Made by a program: the position numbers and the translations under genes. From Fibrobacter succinogenes (lineage in GTDB: Bacteria; Fibrobacterota; Fibrobacteria; Fibrobacterales; Fibrobacteraceae), in the NCBI GenBank assembly GCA_902762795.1, contig CACWPM010000033.1:1-53223 (forward strand): a stretch of DNA of 53,223 nucleotides, read 5' to 3'. The first letter of the stretch is position 1, and each line of letters starts with the position of its first letter. The notes under the pieces were generated by a model. It made no database searches. It had not been told where the DNA came from and was given only the letters and a program-made list of their open reading frames with translations. This document shows positions 7,889 to 17,124 of this stretch, one piece after another.

Positions 7889-8944
7889 TTATTCGATGCC
7901 CCTTCCTAAACCTTTAAACGGAATGTATCGGATTTGGTTTTTGTCATCGATGATGATGGCGACACCGGTAAGGAAGTTTGGCCAATTTCTTGAGGCCGGG
8001 TCATGGAACCTGTAGTTCACTGTTCCGTTGGAAGCGAATACGGTGAAGGGGAGCACGAAATCGTCATGAGTGCAGACCATGCGGTACTTGTTCTTCATTG
8101 AAGCGTAACTTGGTGCGAAATCATTTTGGACGATTTCGATGGATTTTTCTTGAAGGTCATAGAATGCGTCAGCGTATTGTTTATCATAGGCCCATGCTGA
8201 AACGAGCGTACGGAAGTTCCCGCTGGAATCCTCGTAGGCCTTGAAGAGGTCTTTGTCCTTCTTGAACCAACTGATGGTGTAGATGCTGACGGTGTCGTGC
8301 TGGAAACTCTGCTGCCCACGGCCGATGGCGATGTTCTGGCAGGTCTGTTCCGTGCGGAGGTATGGTGTGTGCGTAAATACGAATTCTTCGGGGCTGATGA
8401 GCTTTTTGCCGACTGCTCGCGCTTGTCTCACTCCGTCAGAGGGTTGTCCTCCGACGGAATCGGGTTCATTTTCCCAATAGGTGATGGGCGCGCTTTTGGA
8501 ATCATCGTTCATGTCGCGTTCGGCATGGCGGATGATGAACACGGCTTTTTCGTTACAGCGAACGCTCTTGAAAGCATCTCCAATGTCGGCAAGCCCGACG
8601 GAATCAACGCTGACTGTCGCGACAGGCGTTTCGACGCAGTTCGGGTCGGATGGAGTGGCTGAAGAACTGGACAATGGCGGAGGCAATAAAGTTTCAGAAG
8701 AGCTGGACTGTTCCGGTGCGTTTTCTGAGCTGGAGCTTTGCTGCGACTGCTGCGAGTCGGACGAAGTTGTTGTCACTTCGGAACTTGAAGATTGACCTAG
8801 ATCGATAGGCTGTTCGCTAGATGAACTCGTTGCGGATGTATTGCTGAATGGGGTTGTCGCGTTGTCGTCACCGCAGGCTCCTAAAAGAGTGGCTGAAAGG
8901 AGCGCGCTGGCAAAAGCTAAAGAAAAACGTGAAATTTTATGCAT
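7889..8944 (-). CDS. Lipoprotein with histidine-phosphatase domain
   Basis: 351 residues. A lipoprotein signal peptide ends in LLGAC, with the lipidated Cys at 24 and Gly-Asp-Asp after it. Residues 30-100 are a Ser-rich linker with several SSSSE runs, typical of Fibrobacter surface lipoproteins. The catalytic domain covers about 125-345: the IIRHAERD motif with Arg139 and His140, Arg197 in YLRTEQT, and His293 in CTHDDFVLP. This is the phosphoglycerate-mutase/acid-phosphatase (histidine phosphatase) fold. It is probably an outer-membrane-tethered phosphatase; the substrate is unknown. Upstream, 8945-9231 holds AT-rich sequence with no gene that I can support. Confidence 0.88.
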   Translation of the reverse strand: MHKISRFSLAFASALLSATLLGACGDDNATTPFSNTSATSSSSEQPIDLGQSSSSEVTTTSSDSQQSQQSSSSENAPEQSSSSETLLPPPLSSSSATPSDPNCVETPVATVSVDSVGLADIGDAFKSVRCNEKAVFIIRHAERDMNDDSKSAPITYWENEPDSVGGQPSDGVRQARAVGKKLISPEEFVFTHTPYLRTEQTCQNIAIGRGQQSFQHDTVSIYTISWFKKDKDLFKAYEDSSGNFRTLVSAWAYDKQYADAFYDLQEKSIEIVQNDFAPSYASMKNKYRMVCTHDDFVLPFTVFASNGTVNYRFHDPASRNWPNFLTGVAIIIDDKNQIRYIPFKGLGRGIE

Positions 8945-9231
8945 TTCGAAAAGATCCTTGTTTAATCTCTCTAAATTTATTTTCGTAGTCCTTTTTCTTC
9001 AAGTAAATTTTTCAAAAACGCTTTAAAAAGCCTTTTGGGGGAAGTTCTGGGGACCAAATTGCGTTCAAAAATGTGGGGGCGGCATATAAGATGTGTATTT
9101 GTTTATTTTTTATATGTCTCCTAAATAAAGTATTTATATGTAAATGCTTTTGGTGCATATAAAAAGAACACTATGGCTGCTTTTATATGCTAGAAGGACA
9201 ATTTTTTTTATGGCTAGTTGGTGAAGGTATT

Positions 9232-10020
9232 TTAGGCCCTCGCTTCGACGGGTGAACTTGAATTGTAGTTGATTTCGTTCCGGCGTTTGAGTTCCTTGTT
9301 GAGTGGCCAGTAAATCAGTGCAAAAACGATGTACCCGATGAAAAGAACGATCCAGTGGTTAAGTCCAAAGCCAATCTCTACATAGCGCATCGTTATGAAC
9401 ATGAACGGGGCTGCAATCAAAAATAAAGGGAGCTGCCTGCATTGGTCCCCGAGCGAGTAGCGGCTCTCGTAGCTCACGATGGAGTTCATCATCGGGAAGC
9501 TGGTGCAAAAACCGCCCATAAGTCGCTTGATGAACATGAGCCCGGAAACGACGCCTGCGATGGCGGGCGCCTTGATGTAAACTGGGAGCGGTGTTTTGTA
9601 ACGCACGCCGGACTTGTATTTTTGCTTTTGGAAAAATAGGACGCCAATGATGAAGTCAAAAACGCAAGCCCCGATAAAGTAAGCTTCGCCTTGGGGAATG
9701 CGCGTGTGCAAAAACGTGCCGAGGCAAACAAAAAAAGTGAGTCCCGCGATGATGGAGAGTACGATGGGTACCTTTACCTTGTAATGGAGAATCCTGACTA
9801 TATGTACATATAACATGCACATGAATCCGGAAACGGCGTTTTCGGTTCCCATCGGGAGTCCGACTGCGATGTAGGCGAATCCGCAAGGGATGGGAATTGT
9901 GGCCGTGACCGCCTTGAGCTGGGGATCCTTCAAATAGGCGCTCAAAGTTCCGAGGGTGGTGACCATAAATATGAGCAACCAGTCGTAACCCGAGAAATGA
10001 AAATTTAAAGTTTCAAACAT
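9232..10020 (-). CDS. Polytopic membrane protein of unknown function
   Basis: 262 residues from ATG 10020. The frame is open to an ATG at 10065, but that codon sits inside a TATAAT box, so the downstream start is preferred. About seven hydrophobic segments are visible (e.g. WLLIFMVTTLGTLSAYL, IVLSIIAGLTFFVCLGTFL, IVLFIGYIVFALIYWPL). The polar tail is short and ends SSPVEARA. Conserved-looking polar clusters include GMCSFP-type loop residues MGGFCTSFPMMNS near the middle. I do not recognise a family. It is transcribed divergently from the membrane pyrophosphatase. Confidence 0.75.
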   Translation of the reverse strand: MFETLNFHFSGYDWLLIFMVTTLGTLSAYLKDPQLKAVTATIPIPCGFAYIAVGLPMGTENAVSGFMCMLYVHIVRILHYKVKVPIVLSIIAGLTFFVCLGTFLHTRIPQGEAYFIGACVFDFIIGVLFFQKQKYKSGVRYKTPLPVYIKAPAIAGVVSGLMFIKRLMGGFCTSFPMMNSIVSYESRYSLGDQCRQLPLFLIAAPFMFITMRYVEIGFGLNHWIVLFIGYIVFALIYWPLNKELKRRNEINYNSSSPVEARA

Positions 10021-10063
10021 TGTGAAAAAAAATAGAAAAGTAAGTGCGCATCTTGCCGTTTGC

Positions 10064-10093
10064 ATTATAAATTTATCATGGGGATTTATCCAA
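10064..10093 (-). promoter_or_regulatory. Candidate promoter of the polytopic membrane protein gene
   Basis: TTGGAT (10088-10093) and a consensus TATAAT (10064-10069) are separated by 18 bases on the minus strand. The box overlaps the ATG at 10065 and so supports the start at 10020. Confidence 0.55.
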
Positions 10094-10121
10094 GCGGATA
10101 AAGCCTAATAAGCGAGGTAGT

Positions 10122-12491
10122 ATGCTCTCGATTCCATCTTATTGGTATTTTATCCCGGTTGCGTCGTTGTTTGCTCTGGGAATGGCTCTGTTTTTCTATC
10201 GCTTCATGAAGCGCATGCCGGAAGGCAATGATAAGATGAAGGCGATTGCGCATTATGTACGCGTGGGGGCGTATGCTTACCTCAAACGGCAGTACAGGAC
10301 AATTTCAGTGGTGTTTGCCGTCCTTTTCCTCATATTCGTTATTCTTGCCGTTCTTGGAATCCAAAATCCGTTTGTGCCGATTGCGTTTTTGACGGGTGGC
10401 TTCTTTAGTGGACTTTGCGGTTTCCTCGGCATGAAAACCGCGACGTATGCAAGCTCGCGCACTGCAAACGGGGCTATTTCAAGTTTGAACCGCGGTCTGG
10501 TCATCGCTTTTAGGAGCGGGGCCGTGATGGGGCTTATTGTCGTTGGCTTTGGCCTGCTCGATATATCCGCATGGTTCTTGTTGCTCAATTACATTTACGA
10601 CAACAATGTGTGGAATTTTGGTGCGGATATTGCCTCGAAACTTTCCCTTGGTTCGTGGAGTACGGACTTGGTGAATAACGCCGAATGGGCTCATGCGAAG
10701 ATGGTGGAAATTACGACGACCATGCTCACGTTCGGGATGGGTGCGTCCTTGCAGGCGCTTTTTGCCCGCGTGGGTGGTGGCATTTATACGAAAGCTGCCG
10801 ATGTCGGTGCTGATCTTGTGGGTAAAGTCGAGGCGGGAATCCCTGAAGATGATCCGCGTAATCCAGCGACGATTGCCGATAACGTTGGCGACAATGTAGG
10901 TGACGTGGCCGGCATGGGTGCTGACCTTTATGAATCTTATTGCGGATCGATCCTTTCGACGGCGGCTCTTGGGGCGGCACTCCCGTTTGGCGGGATGAAG
11001 CTCGTGATTGCGCCTATGGTTGTTGCTGCTATCGGAATTATCCTTTCTGTTGTTGGAATTTTTGCGGTACGTACACGTGAAGATGCTTCGACGAAATCGC
11101 TTTTGCGTACGCTGTTGGCGGGTACGTTGGGTTCGTCTGTACTAATTCTTGTTGCGCTCCTTGTACTTGTCAAGTTGGACTTTATCTCGATGGGAATTTT
11201 CGGTTCAGTGCTTTCGGGACTTGCTGCGGGGATTCTTATCGGGCAGTTTACGGAATACTATACCTCCGATGCATACAAGCCGACTCGAGGGATTGCGGGG
11301 CAGGCTAAGCTCGGGGCGGCAACGACGATTATTGACGGAATCTCTGTGGGAATGTTCTCGACGGGACTTCCTGTGGTGACGATTGTCATTGGCATCGTGG
11401 CTGCTTTTGGCTGTGCAGGTGGTTTTGAAAATATGGCAATGGGGCTTTATGGAGTTGGTTTTGCTGCTGTGGGCATGTTGAGCACGCTCGGTATCACGCT
11501 TGCAACGGACGCTTTTGGACCGATTGCAGACAACGCGGGCGGTAACGCCGAAATGGCGGGCCTTGCTCCTGAAGTGCGCCAACGCACCGATGAACTCGAT
11601 ATGCTCGGGAATACAACGGCTGCGACAGGCAAGGGCTTTGCGATTGGTTCTGCCGCACTTACGGCGATGGCGCTTCTCGCTTCTTATGTTGAAGAAGTGA
11701 AAATTTGGCTTGGACATTTGGCGGCGTCTGCCGAAGGCGTGTGGAAGGTTGGCTCTGTCGCTTTCGCGAACGGAGCGAATGATTTGATGACTGCTCTTTC
11801 GGGCGTTGCAGGTGTGAAGTTCCTCGATGGAGGAACGCGTGCGATTGCTGAAAATGGCGACCTCATCGGTATGGTTGCAAATAAGGTAAATTATGCAGAC
11901 TTTATGCATATCTATAGTCTCAACTTGATGAACCCCATGCTTTTAGGAGGGCTCTTTATCGGGGCGATGATGACGTTCGTGTTCTGTGCGCTGACCATCA
12001 AGGCGGTGGGGCGTGCTGCAAGTGCGATGGTTGAAGAAGTCCGTCGCCAGTTCCATGAGATTCCTGGAATCATGGATGGCACGGGAGAACCGGATTACGC
12101 TCGTTGCGTGGAAATCTCGACGACGGGAGCTCAGCATGAGATGATTTTGCCATCGGTTCTTGCTGTTGTCGTGCCTGTGGTTGTGGGGCTTACGATGGGT
12201 GTCGCTGGCGTGTTCGGGCTTTTGGCGGGCGGGCTTGCATGCGGGTTTGCGCTTGCGACGATGCTTAACAATGCGGGGGGCGCCTGGGATAATGCAAAGA
12301 AGTTTGTTGAAAAAGGAAATTACGGTGGCAAGGGGTCGGATACGCACAAGTCTGCCGTCGTGGGCGATACTGTGGGCGATCCGTTTAAGGATACTGCTGG
12401 ACCTTCGCTTAATATCTTGATTAAACTCATGACCATGGTAAGTGTTGTTTTTGCAGGTGTTATTGTTCGTTTTGGGAATATGTTCTTCTAA
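10122..12491 (+). CDS. hppA: K+-dependent membrane pyrophosphatase (ion pump)
   Basis: 789 residues, with about 16 membrane segments expected for this family. It couples hydrolysis of pyrophosphate to export of H+ and/or Na+. The catalytic loop KAADVGADLVGKVEAGIPED, then DPRNPATIADNVGDNVGD, sits near residues 225-265. The second site, DAFGPIADNAGGNAEM, lies near 465-480, and DTVGDPFKDTAGPSLN near the C-terminus. At the cation-dependence site the sequence is GNTTAATGKG with Ala500 and Gly503, where K+-independent enzymes have Lys and Thr, so this is the K+-stimulated type. H+ versus Na+ cannot be decided by eye; Na+ is plausible. The ribosome site is GCGAGG. No clear terminator follows. Confidence 0.95.
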   Translation: MLSIPSYWYFIPVASLFALGMALFFYRFMKRMPEGNDKMKAIAHYVRVGAYAYLKRQYRTISVVFAVLFLIFVILAVLGIQNPFVPIAFLTGGFFSGLCGFLGMKTATYASSRTANGAISSLNRGLVIAFRSGAVMGLIVVGFGLLDISAWFLLLNYIYDNNVWNFGADIASKLSLGSWSTDLVNNAEWAHAKMVEITTTMLTFGMGASLQALFARVGGGIYTKAADVGADLVGKVEAGIPEDDPRNPATIADNVGDNVGDVAGMGADLYESYCGSILSTAALGAALPFGGMKLVIAPMVVAAIGIILSVVGIFAVRTREDASTKSLLRTLLAGTLGSSVLILVALLVLVKLDFISMGIFGSVLSGLAAGILIGQFTEYYTSDAYKPTRGIAGQAKLGAATTIIDGISVGMFSTGLPVVTIVIGIVAAFGCAGGFENMAMGLYGVGFAAVGMLSTLGITLATDAFGPIADNAGGNAEMAGLAPEVRQRTDELDMLGNTTAATGKGFAIGSAALTAMALLASYVEEVKIWLGHLAASAEGVWKVGSVAFANGANDLMTALSGVAGVKFLDGGTRAIAENGDLIGMVANKVNYADFMHIYSLNLMNPMLLGGLFIGAMMTFVFCALTIKAVGRAASAMVEEVRRQFHEIPGIMDGTGEPDYARCVEISTTGAQHEMILPSVLAVVVPVVVGLTMGVAGVFGLLAGGLACGFALATMLNNAGGAWDNAKKFVEKGNYGGKGSDTHKSAVVGDTVGDPFKDTAGPSLNILIKLMTMVSVVFAGVIVRFGNMFF

Positions 12492-12564
12492 TGGTCGTTG
12501 ACCGTAAATTTCCCGTTATTATATTTGAAATATAAAAGGAAAGGGCTTGGCAAATTTTCGGTGT

Positions 12565-12630
12565 CATCCTGAGCACTTCGATTCCGCTCAGGGTAAACTC
12601 CGCAACGTAGTTGCGAAGTCGAAGGATTTA
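12565..12630. repeat. REP-like double-hairpin intergenic element
   Basis: Two perfect hairpins lie side by side: CCTGAGC (12568-12574) with GCTCAGG (12586-12592), and CGCAAC (12601-12606) with GTTGCG (12610-12615). The element is bounded by TCATCC and GAAGGAT. Related fragments (TTCGAGGATGAC, CTTCGCTACGCTCAG) occur near 34375 and 19920. It directly abuts the broken FISUMP gene. Confidence 0.6.
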
Positions 12631-12631
12631 G

Positions 12632-13456
12632 TCCAGTTTTTTTATAAGTCTATTTCTTTGCTCGGCGGAGCTTGTCGCCTGTGGCGACGACGGCAGCGAT
12701 TTCGCGACAAAGCCTTCGGGTGATTCGTCTTCTTCGGTCAAGTCCAGCAGTTCGGCGAAGTTGTCTGGTTCTGAAGATAAAAAGAATCAGTGTAATGTCG
12801 AAAAAGACAAGAACTGCATTAAGGATGACCGTGACGGTCAGAGCTACAGGACGGTGAAGATTGGCAATCAAGTATGGATGGCGGAGAACCTGAACTATGC
12901 ATACACAGGCGTTCCCTATAGCTCTTACTTTGGTGTCTGCAACTCCGATTCAACAAGCTGGTGCTACGATGATGCTTCAAAAAATTGCTCCGAGTATGGT
13001 CGCTTATATACTTGGGCGGCAGCCATGGACAGCGTAGGCTCCTGGAGTACGAGCGGCAAGGGTTGTGGTTATGGCTTGAAATGCTCGCCGACTGGCCCTG
13101 TGCGTGGTCTATGTCCCGCGGGATGGCACTTGCCTAGCAAAGCTGAATGGGAAACGCTGTTCGCTGCTGTCGGGGGCGTATCGACAGCGAGCATAAAGCT
13201 CAAGTCTACGTCCGGATGGAATAATAGTTTCAACGGCTCGGATGAATTCGGCTTCACGGCTCTTCCTGCAGGAGCTCGTTCCTACAAGACTGGGTATTAT
13301 TACGAAATGGGTGAGGGGGTGTACTATTGGAGTTTTACGGAGGATTATACTGAAAAACATGCGTACACGATTTTCTTGGGCTATGATTACGAGGATGCGT
13401 CTTCGAATTACTACTATAAGAATTTCGCCTTCTCCGTCCGTTGCGTGAAGGACTAA
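12632..13456 (+). pseudogene. FISUMP-domain lipoprotein lacking a start codon
   Basis: The reading frame runs from just after an in-frame TAG (12629) to 13456. It begins with a hydrophobic stretch leading to a good lipobox (LVACGDD, Cys near 12680) and a short SSSSVKSSSS linker. The signal peptide has no ATG, GTG or TTG; the only TTG (12761) lies after the lipobox and has no ribosome site. The FISUMP domain itself is complete: DGQSYRTVKIGNQVWMAENL, CYDDASKNCSEYGRLYTW, GLCPAGWHLPSKAEW, FGFTALPAGARS, and C-terminal SVRCVKD. The N-terminal coding end appears to have been replaced by, or eroded next to, the REP-like element. Initiation at ATA (12644) cannot be excluded. Confidence 0.7.
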
Positions 13457-13605
13457 TTCCATATTTGCCCTCGATGAAAATCTTATTCACAGACCTTGAC
13501 TACGTGACGGTTAGTGGCAACAACCCATTCGTGAATTACCGAGGTGATAGAGACGTTCGTGCTGGGCTAGGGATAGATTTTCTATATTCTCCCAAGAGGT
13601 TTTCT

Positions 13606-14526
13606 ATGAAAGTTTTAGTAACGGGTGTCGGTGGCCAGCTGGGCCACGATGTGATGAATGAACTTGCAAAGCGCGGTTACGAAGGTGTCGGTAGCGATAT
13701 CGCTCCTGCATATTCTGGTGTTGCCGATGGCAGTGCTGTGACCACGATGCCTTATGTTTCGATGGATATTACGAATGCCGCTGCGGTTGCGGAAACCATC
13801 AAGAGCGTGAATCCGGATGTGATTGTGCATTGTGCCGCCTGGACGGCAGTGGACCTGGCCGAAGACGAAGACAAGAAGGCGAAGGTCTTTGCGATCAACG
13901 CCGAGGGTACCGAAAACATCGCCCGTGTTGCCAAGGAAATCGATGCGAAGATGGTCTACATCAGCACGGACTACGTGTTTAATGGTCGTGGCACTTCTCC
14001 GTGGAAACCGGACTGCAAGGATTATGAACCGCTCAACGTCTATGGCGAATCCAAGCTCAAGGGCGAACTTGCCGTAAGCGGAACGCTTGAAAAATATTTC
14101 ATTGTACGTATCGCTTGGGTGTTCGGTCTCAATGGCAAGAACTTTATCAAGACGATGCTGAACGTGGGGCAGTCGCACGATACGGTCCGCGTGGTTTACG
14201 ACCAAATTGGTACGCCGACTTACACGCTCGACTTGAGCCGTCTCCTCGTTGATATGATCGAAACGGAAAAGTACGGTTACTATCACGCTACGAACGAAGG
14301 CGGATTTATCAGCTGGTACGAATTTACCAAGGAAATCTACAAGCAGGCCGGGCTCCCGACAAAGGTGTTGCCGGTGACGACTGCGGAATACGGACTTTCG
14401 AAGGCCGCACGTCCGTTCAATAGCCGTTTGGACAAGAGCAAGCTCGTGGAAGCTGGTTTTAAACCGCTCCCCACATGGCAAGATGCACTTGGCCGTTACC
14501 TCAAGGAAATCGGCGTAATCGCTTAA
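13606..14526 (+). CDS. rfbD: dTDP-4-dehydrorhamnose reductase (RfbD-like SDR)
   Basis: 306 residues from ATG 13606, which has AAGAGG nine bases upstream; the frame extends further upstream without similarity. An extended short-chain dehydrogenase: nucleotide-binding GVGGQLGHDV near the N-terminus, then VIVHCAAWTAVDLAEDE, the catalytic region VYISTDYVFNG, and YGESKLKGE with Tyr-X3-Lys. GTPTYTLDL and the C-terminal RPFNSRLDKSKL are typical of RfbD/RmlD, which makes dTDP-L-rhamnose for surface polysaccharide. The other rml genes are not here, so a related sugar-nucleotide reductase remains possible. It converges on mqnE. Confidence 0.88.
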   Translation: MKVLVTGVGGQLGHDVMNELAKRGYEGVGSDIAPAYSGVADGSAVTTMPYVSMDITNAAAVAETIKSVNPDVIVHCAAWTAVDLAEDEDKKAKVFAINAEGTENIARVAKEIDAKMVYISTDYVFNGRGTSPWKPDCKDYEPLNVYGESKLKGELAVSGTLEKYFIVRIAWVFGLNGKNFIKTMLNVGQSHDTVRVVYDQIGTPTYTLDLSRLLVDMIETEKYGYYHATNEGGFISWYEFTKEIYKQAGLPTKVLPVTTAEYGLSKAARPFNSRLDKSKLVEAGFKPLPTWQDALGRYLKEIGVIA

Positions 14527-14551
14527 AAGGCGGCGCACTTATCGAGTGCGC
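14525..14551 (-). terminator. Probable terminator between convergent mqnE and rfbD
   Basis: GCGCACT and AGTGCGC form a seven-base perfect stem with a five-base loop. On the minus strand it is followed by CGCC and four T, about ten bases past the mqnE stop. Confidence 0.5.
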
Positions 14552-14559
14552 GCATTCTC

Positions 14560-15600
14560 TTAAGAGAATCTTTCGTACAAGGCGTCTCGTTCTACCGGAA
14601 CGAGGCCTTCTTTTATTATAAGGCTTTGCATGCGTTCCGGGCTCATGCCTACGGGAACCGTGGCGCCTGCGGCATGCGTAATTTTCTCTTCGATGATCGT
14701 GCCGTCCAAATCCGAAGCGCCTGCGTGGAGAGCCTTCATGGCGGTCTCTATGCCCATCTGGATCCAGTATGCCTTGATGTGCGGGAAGTTGTCCAGGAAC
14801 AAACGAGAAACGGCGACTGTGCGCAGGATGTCTTCTTCGCTGGTGATGTTCGGGACGATTTGATGGAGCGCGTTGTGTTCCGGGTGATACACGAGTGGGA
14901 TGAACGCGAAGAAGCCGGGCGCCTCGTCTTGCAAGTCGCGGAGCATTTTCATGTGCGCGATGCGGTCTTCAATCTTTTCGATGTGCCCGAAGAGCATTGT
15001 GGCGTTCGTCGGGATGCCGAGTTTGTGCGCGGCACGATGGACATCGAGCCATTCTTCGCCAGTTTCTTTGCCCGGGCAAATCTTGTCGCGTACACTTTGT
15101 ACTAAAATCTCGGCGCCGCCGCCGGGGAGAGCGTCAAGGCCTGCGTCCTTGAGCGTTGCCATAATCTGTTCTGGAGTCTGCTTGGAAATCTTTGCGAAGT
15201 GGCAAATTTCGACAGCTGTAAAAGCTTTCAGGTTTGCCGATGGAAATTCCTTGCGGAGCTTGCGCAACATCTCGATGTAGTAATCGAAAGGATGGTCGGG
15301 ATGGAGCCCGCCAACAATATGCAATTCGCGGGCGCCTTTGCTAATCGCTTCAGCGGCCTTGTCGCGGATGGTTTCGTAATTCCAGTCGTAAGCGGTCGGG
15401 CTATCTTTTTTGATGCGGCTGAACGCGCAGAATTTGCAGTGCAGCACGCACACGTTCGTGTAATTGATTTGGCGGTTGTTCACCCAGTAAACGGACTTGC
15501 CGTGGCGTGCTTCTTTTTCGGCGTTGGCGCATGCGCAAAGTTCATCGAGCGGTGCGTTCAAAAATAAATCGAGAGCTTCTTGTTCTGAAATTCGAGACAT
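14560..15600 (-). CDS. mqnE: Aminofutalosine synthase (radical SAM)
   Basis: 346 residues from ATG 15600 (MSRISEQEA). The frame is open to 15699, but the extra residues are translated heptamer repeat. The radical-SAM cluster motif C-X3-C-X2-C is at Cys51, 55 and 58 (NVCVLHCKFCAF). ELHIVGGLHPDHPFDYY, FTAVEICHFAK, LPGGGAEI and PTNATMLFGHIE are characteristic of MqnE rather than MqnC. MqnE joins SAM to a chorismate-derived enol ether to give aminofutalosine in the futalosine route to menaquinone. Menaquinone would serve the complex I encoded at 39-49 kb. No other mqn gene is in the window. Confidence 0.93.
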   Translation of the reverse strand: MSRISEQEALDLFLNAPLDELCACANAEKEARHGKSVYWVNNRQINYTNVCVLHCKFCAFSRIKKDSPTAYDWNYETIRDKAAEAISKGARELHIVGGLHPDHPFDYYIEMLRKLRKEFPSANLKAFTAVEICHFAKISKQTPEQIMATLKDAGLDALPGGGAEILVQSVRDKICPGKETGEEWLDVHRAAHKLGIPTNATMLFGHIEKIEDRIAHMKMLRDLQDEAPGFFAFIPLVYHPEHNALHQIVPNITSEEDILRTVAVSRLFLDNFPHIKAYWIQMGIETAMKALHAGASDLDGTIIEEKITHAAGATVPVGMSPERMQSLIIKEGLVPVERDALYERFS

Positions 15601-15621
15601 GCTACAAATATATTTATTTAA

Positions 15622-15649
15622 GACGAGAGACGAAAGACGAGGGACGAGA
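15622..15649 (+). repeat. Four tandem heptamers of GACGARR
   Basis: Four consecutive 7-base units (two GACGAGA, one GACGAAA, one GACGAGG) lie just upstream of mqnE, purine-rich on the plus strand. The same heptamer recurs at 45510-45539 on the opposite strand. Confidence 0.75.
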
Positions 15650-15740
15650 GAAAATGATTGTGATTGGTTGAGCGTTGCCTCGTCCATACAGTTTAACAAC
15701 GTTTGCTATGTCCGCTTGTTTTTCGGAATCGTCGCAAAAC

Positions 15741-15772
15741 AAAAAAAACGCAGATTTAAATCTGCGTTTTTT
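15741..15772 (-). terminator. Terminator of the initiator tRNA gene
   Basis: A perfect 20-base palindrome (15748-15767), CGCAGATTT mirrored by AAATCTGCG, is flanked by runs of A and T on both sides. It begins two bases after the tRNA 3' end on the minus strand. Confidence 0.9.
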
Positions 15773-15774
15773 AG

Positions 15775-15848
<74 letters not shown>

Positions 15849-15862
15849 TCGAGGTTGTCCCA

Positions 15863-15891
15863 TATATAGAAAAAAATAATGGTTTTGGCAA
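15863..15891 (-). promoter_or_regulatory. Promoter of the tRNA-fMet gene
   Basis: TTGCCA (15886-15891) and TATATA (15863-15868) on the minus strand are separated by exactly 17 bases. Transcription would begin about seven bases before the tRNA 5' end. Confidence 0.75.
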
Positions 15892-15963
15892 GACTAGGGT
15901 ACAGAGTAAATTGCAGAATAAGCTTTTTTTATACTTTTTTCGCCTTTTTTTCAAGGAATTTCG

Positions 15964-17124
15964 CTAGACAAATTTTTTCAGAATATGCTTGCTCGCGTAA
16001 AAATAATCAATTCCGCTGATGATTGTAATTGTGGTAATGATGCCCATCACAACAACCGGGAACTGCTGCCAAATATTTTCAAAACCTGGAATCAACGCTC
16101 GGACCGGATCTATGGCGCCGAGCAAAATGGCGACAATGCCGATTCCTTGCAATGCCGTTTTCCATTTGCCACTGCGACGTGCGGGCATCACGAGGCCTTC
16201 GCTTGCGGCGAGCGTTCGGAGCGTTTCCACGCTGGACTCGCGGAAATAAATTAGAGCGACCATCCATACGGGGGCGTAACCAGTCGCGATAAAGCACATG
16301 AAAATCGTCATGTTCGAAATCTTGTCGCTGAACGGATCGAGATATTTGCCGAGCGTGCTGACTTCGCCCATGGCGCGGGCTAGTTTGCCGTCCAAGAAGT
16401 CTGTCAGCATGAAGCCAAGCACCATCACAAGCGCAAGCACTTTAAAGACGATGTTGTTGTTGCTGTAATCCAAATCGTTATCGTAGAAGAATACCCAGAG
16501 GAAAAACGGAGTGAGCACGATGCGGCTCATGGTGAGCTGGCTTGCAATCGAAAGCGGCTTGCGATGCGCTGGATCGCGGTAGTACCAGTAGGCGTATGCG
16601 GCGGTCGAAGCTGCAATGAGCAATATGGAAATGACCATCATAATTTGTTGGAAATTTTCCAAGTTTAGCAAGTAGACGCCCATCGTTATTGTCACGGAAA
16701 GATTAGCGAGTTTGCTCCAACGGCGTTTGCGGGGGAGCTGCTTGCCTTCGCGGAGAACACCTAGCGAGAATAGCGTGTGTGCGATGAGTCGTGCGAGAAG
16801 GACTGCACAACCGACGCCCAATATTTTTTCGGCACTTTCGTTCTGGATCAAGTCTCGGAAGAAGATGCTTGTCATCACGATGAACTGTAAAAATCCATCG
16901 ATAGTGTTGAGCCAAAGTCTGTAGTACGGTTTTTCGATTTCTTGGCTCCGAAGCTGGTAGAGATTAACCCAGCCCATGATAAGAGCTATGCCGACAAAGG
17001 AGCATGCCATCGTGGTCCAGTCTTCCCAAATGAATATTATGACGCAAACAAAGACGAGTGCTCGTAAGACACTCCATATGCGCGAACGTAAGCGAACATC
17101 AGATGTGTTTTCTGGTTCTGTCAT
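15964..17124 (-). CDS. pgsA: CDP-alcohol phosphatidyltransferase with extra N-terminal membrane domain
   Basis: 386 residues, about twice the length of ordinary PgsA. The C-terminal half (about 190-386) has the full CDP-alcohol phosphotransferase motif DG-X2-AR-X8-G-X3-D-X3-D: Asp242, Asp245-Gly246, Ala249-Arg250, Gly259, Asp263, Asp267. Such enzymes join CDP-diacylglycerol to an alcohol such as glycerol-3-phosphate. The N-terminal ~185 residues add about six hydrophobic segments without the motif and a basic loop KQLPRKRRWSK. I do not recognise that part. The start overlaps the recN stop by four bases (ATGA), so the two are co-translated. PgsA is the most likely role but not certain. Confidence 0.8.
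   Translation of the reverse strand: MTEPENTSDVRLRSRIWSVLRALVFVCVIIFIWEDWTTMACSFVGIALIMGWVNLYQLRSQEIEKPYYRLWLNTIDGFLQFIVMTSIFFRDLIQNESAEKILGVGCAVLLARLIAHTLFSLGVLREGKQLPRKRRWSKLANLSVTITMGVYLLNLENFQQIMMVISILLIAASTAAYAYWYYRDPAHRKPLSIASQLTMSRIVLTPFFLWVFFYDNDLDYSNNNIVFKVLALVMVLGFMLTDFLDGKLARAMGEVSTLGKYLDPFSDKISNMTIFMCFIATGYAPVWMVALIYFRESSVETLRTLAASEGLVMPARRSGKWKTALQGIGIVAILLGAIDPVRALIPGFENIWQQFPVVVMGIITTITIISGIDYFYASKHILKKFV

Noticed and set aside
13441-13605. N-terminal extension of the RfbD-like protein
   Set aside because: No similarity to the family; overlaps the end of the FISUMP gene; ATG 13606 has a ribosome site and begins the Rossmann motif.
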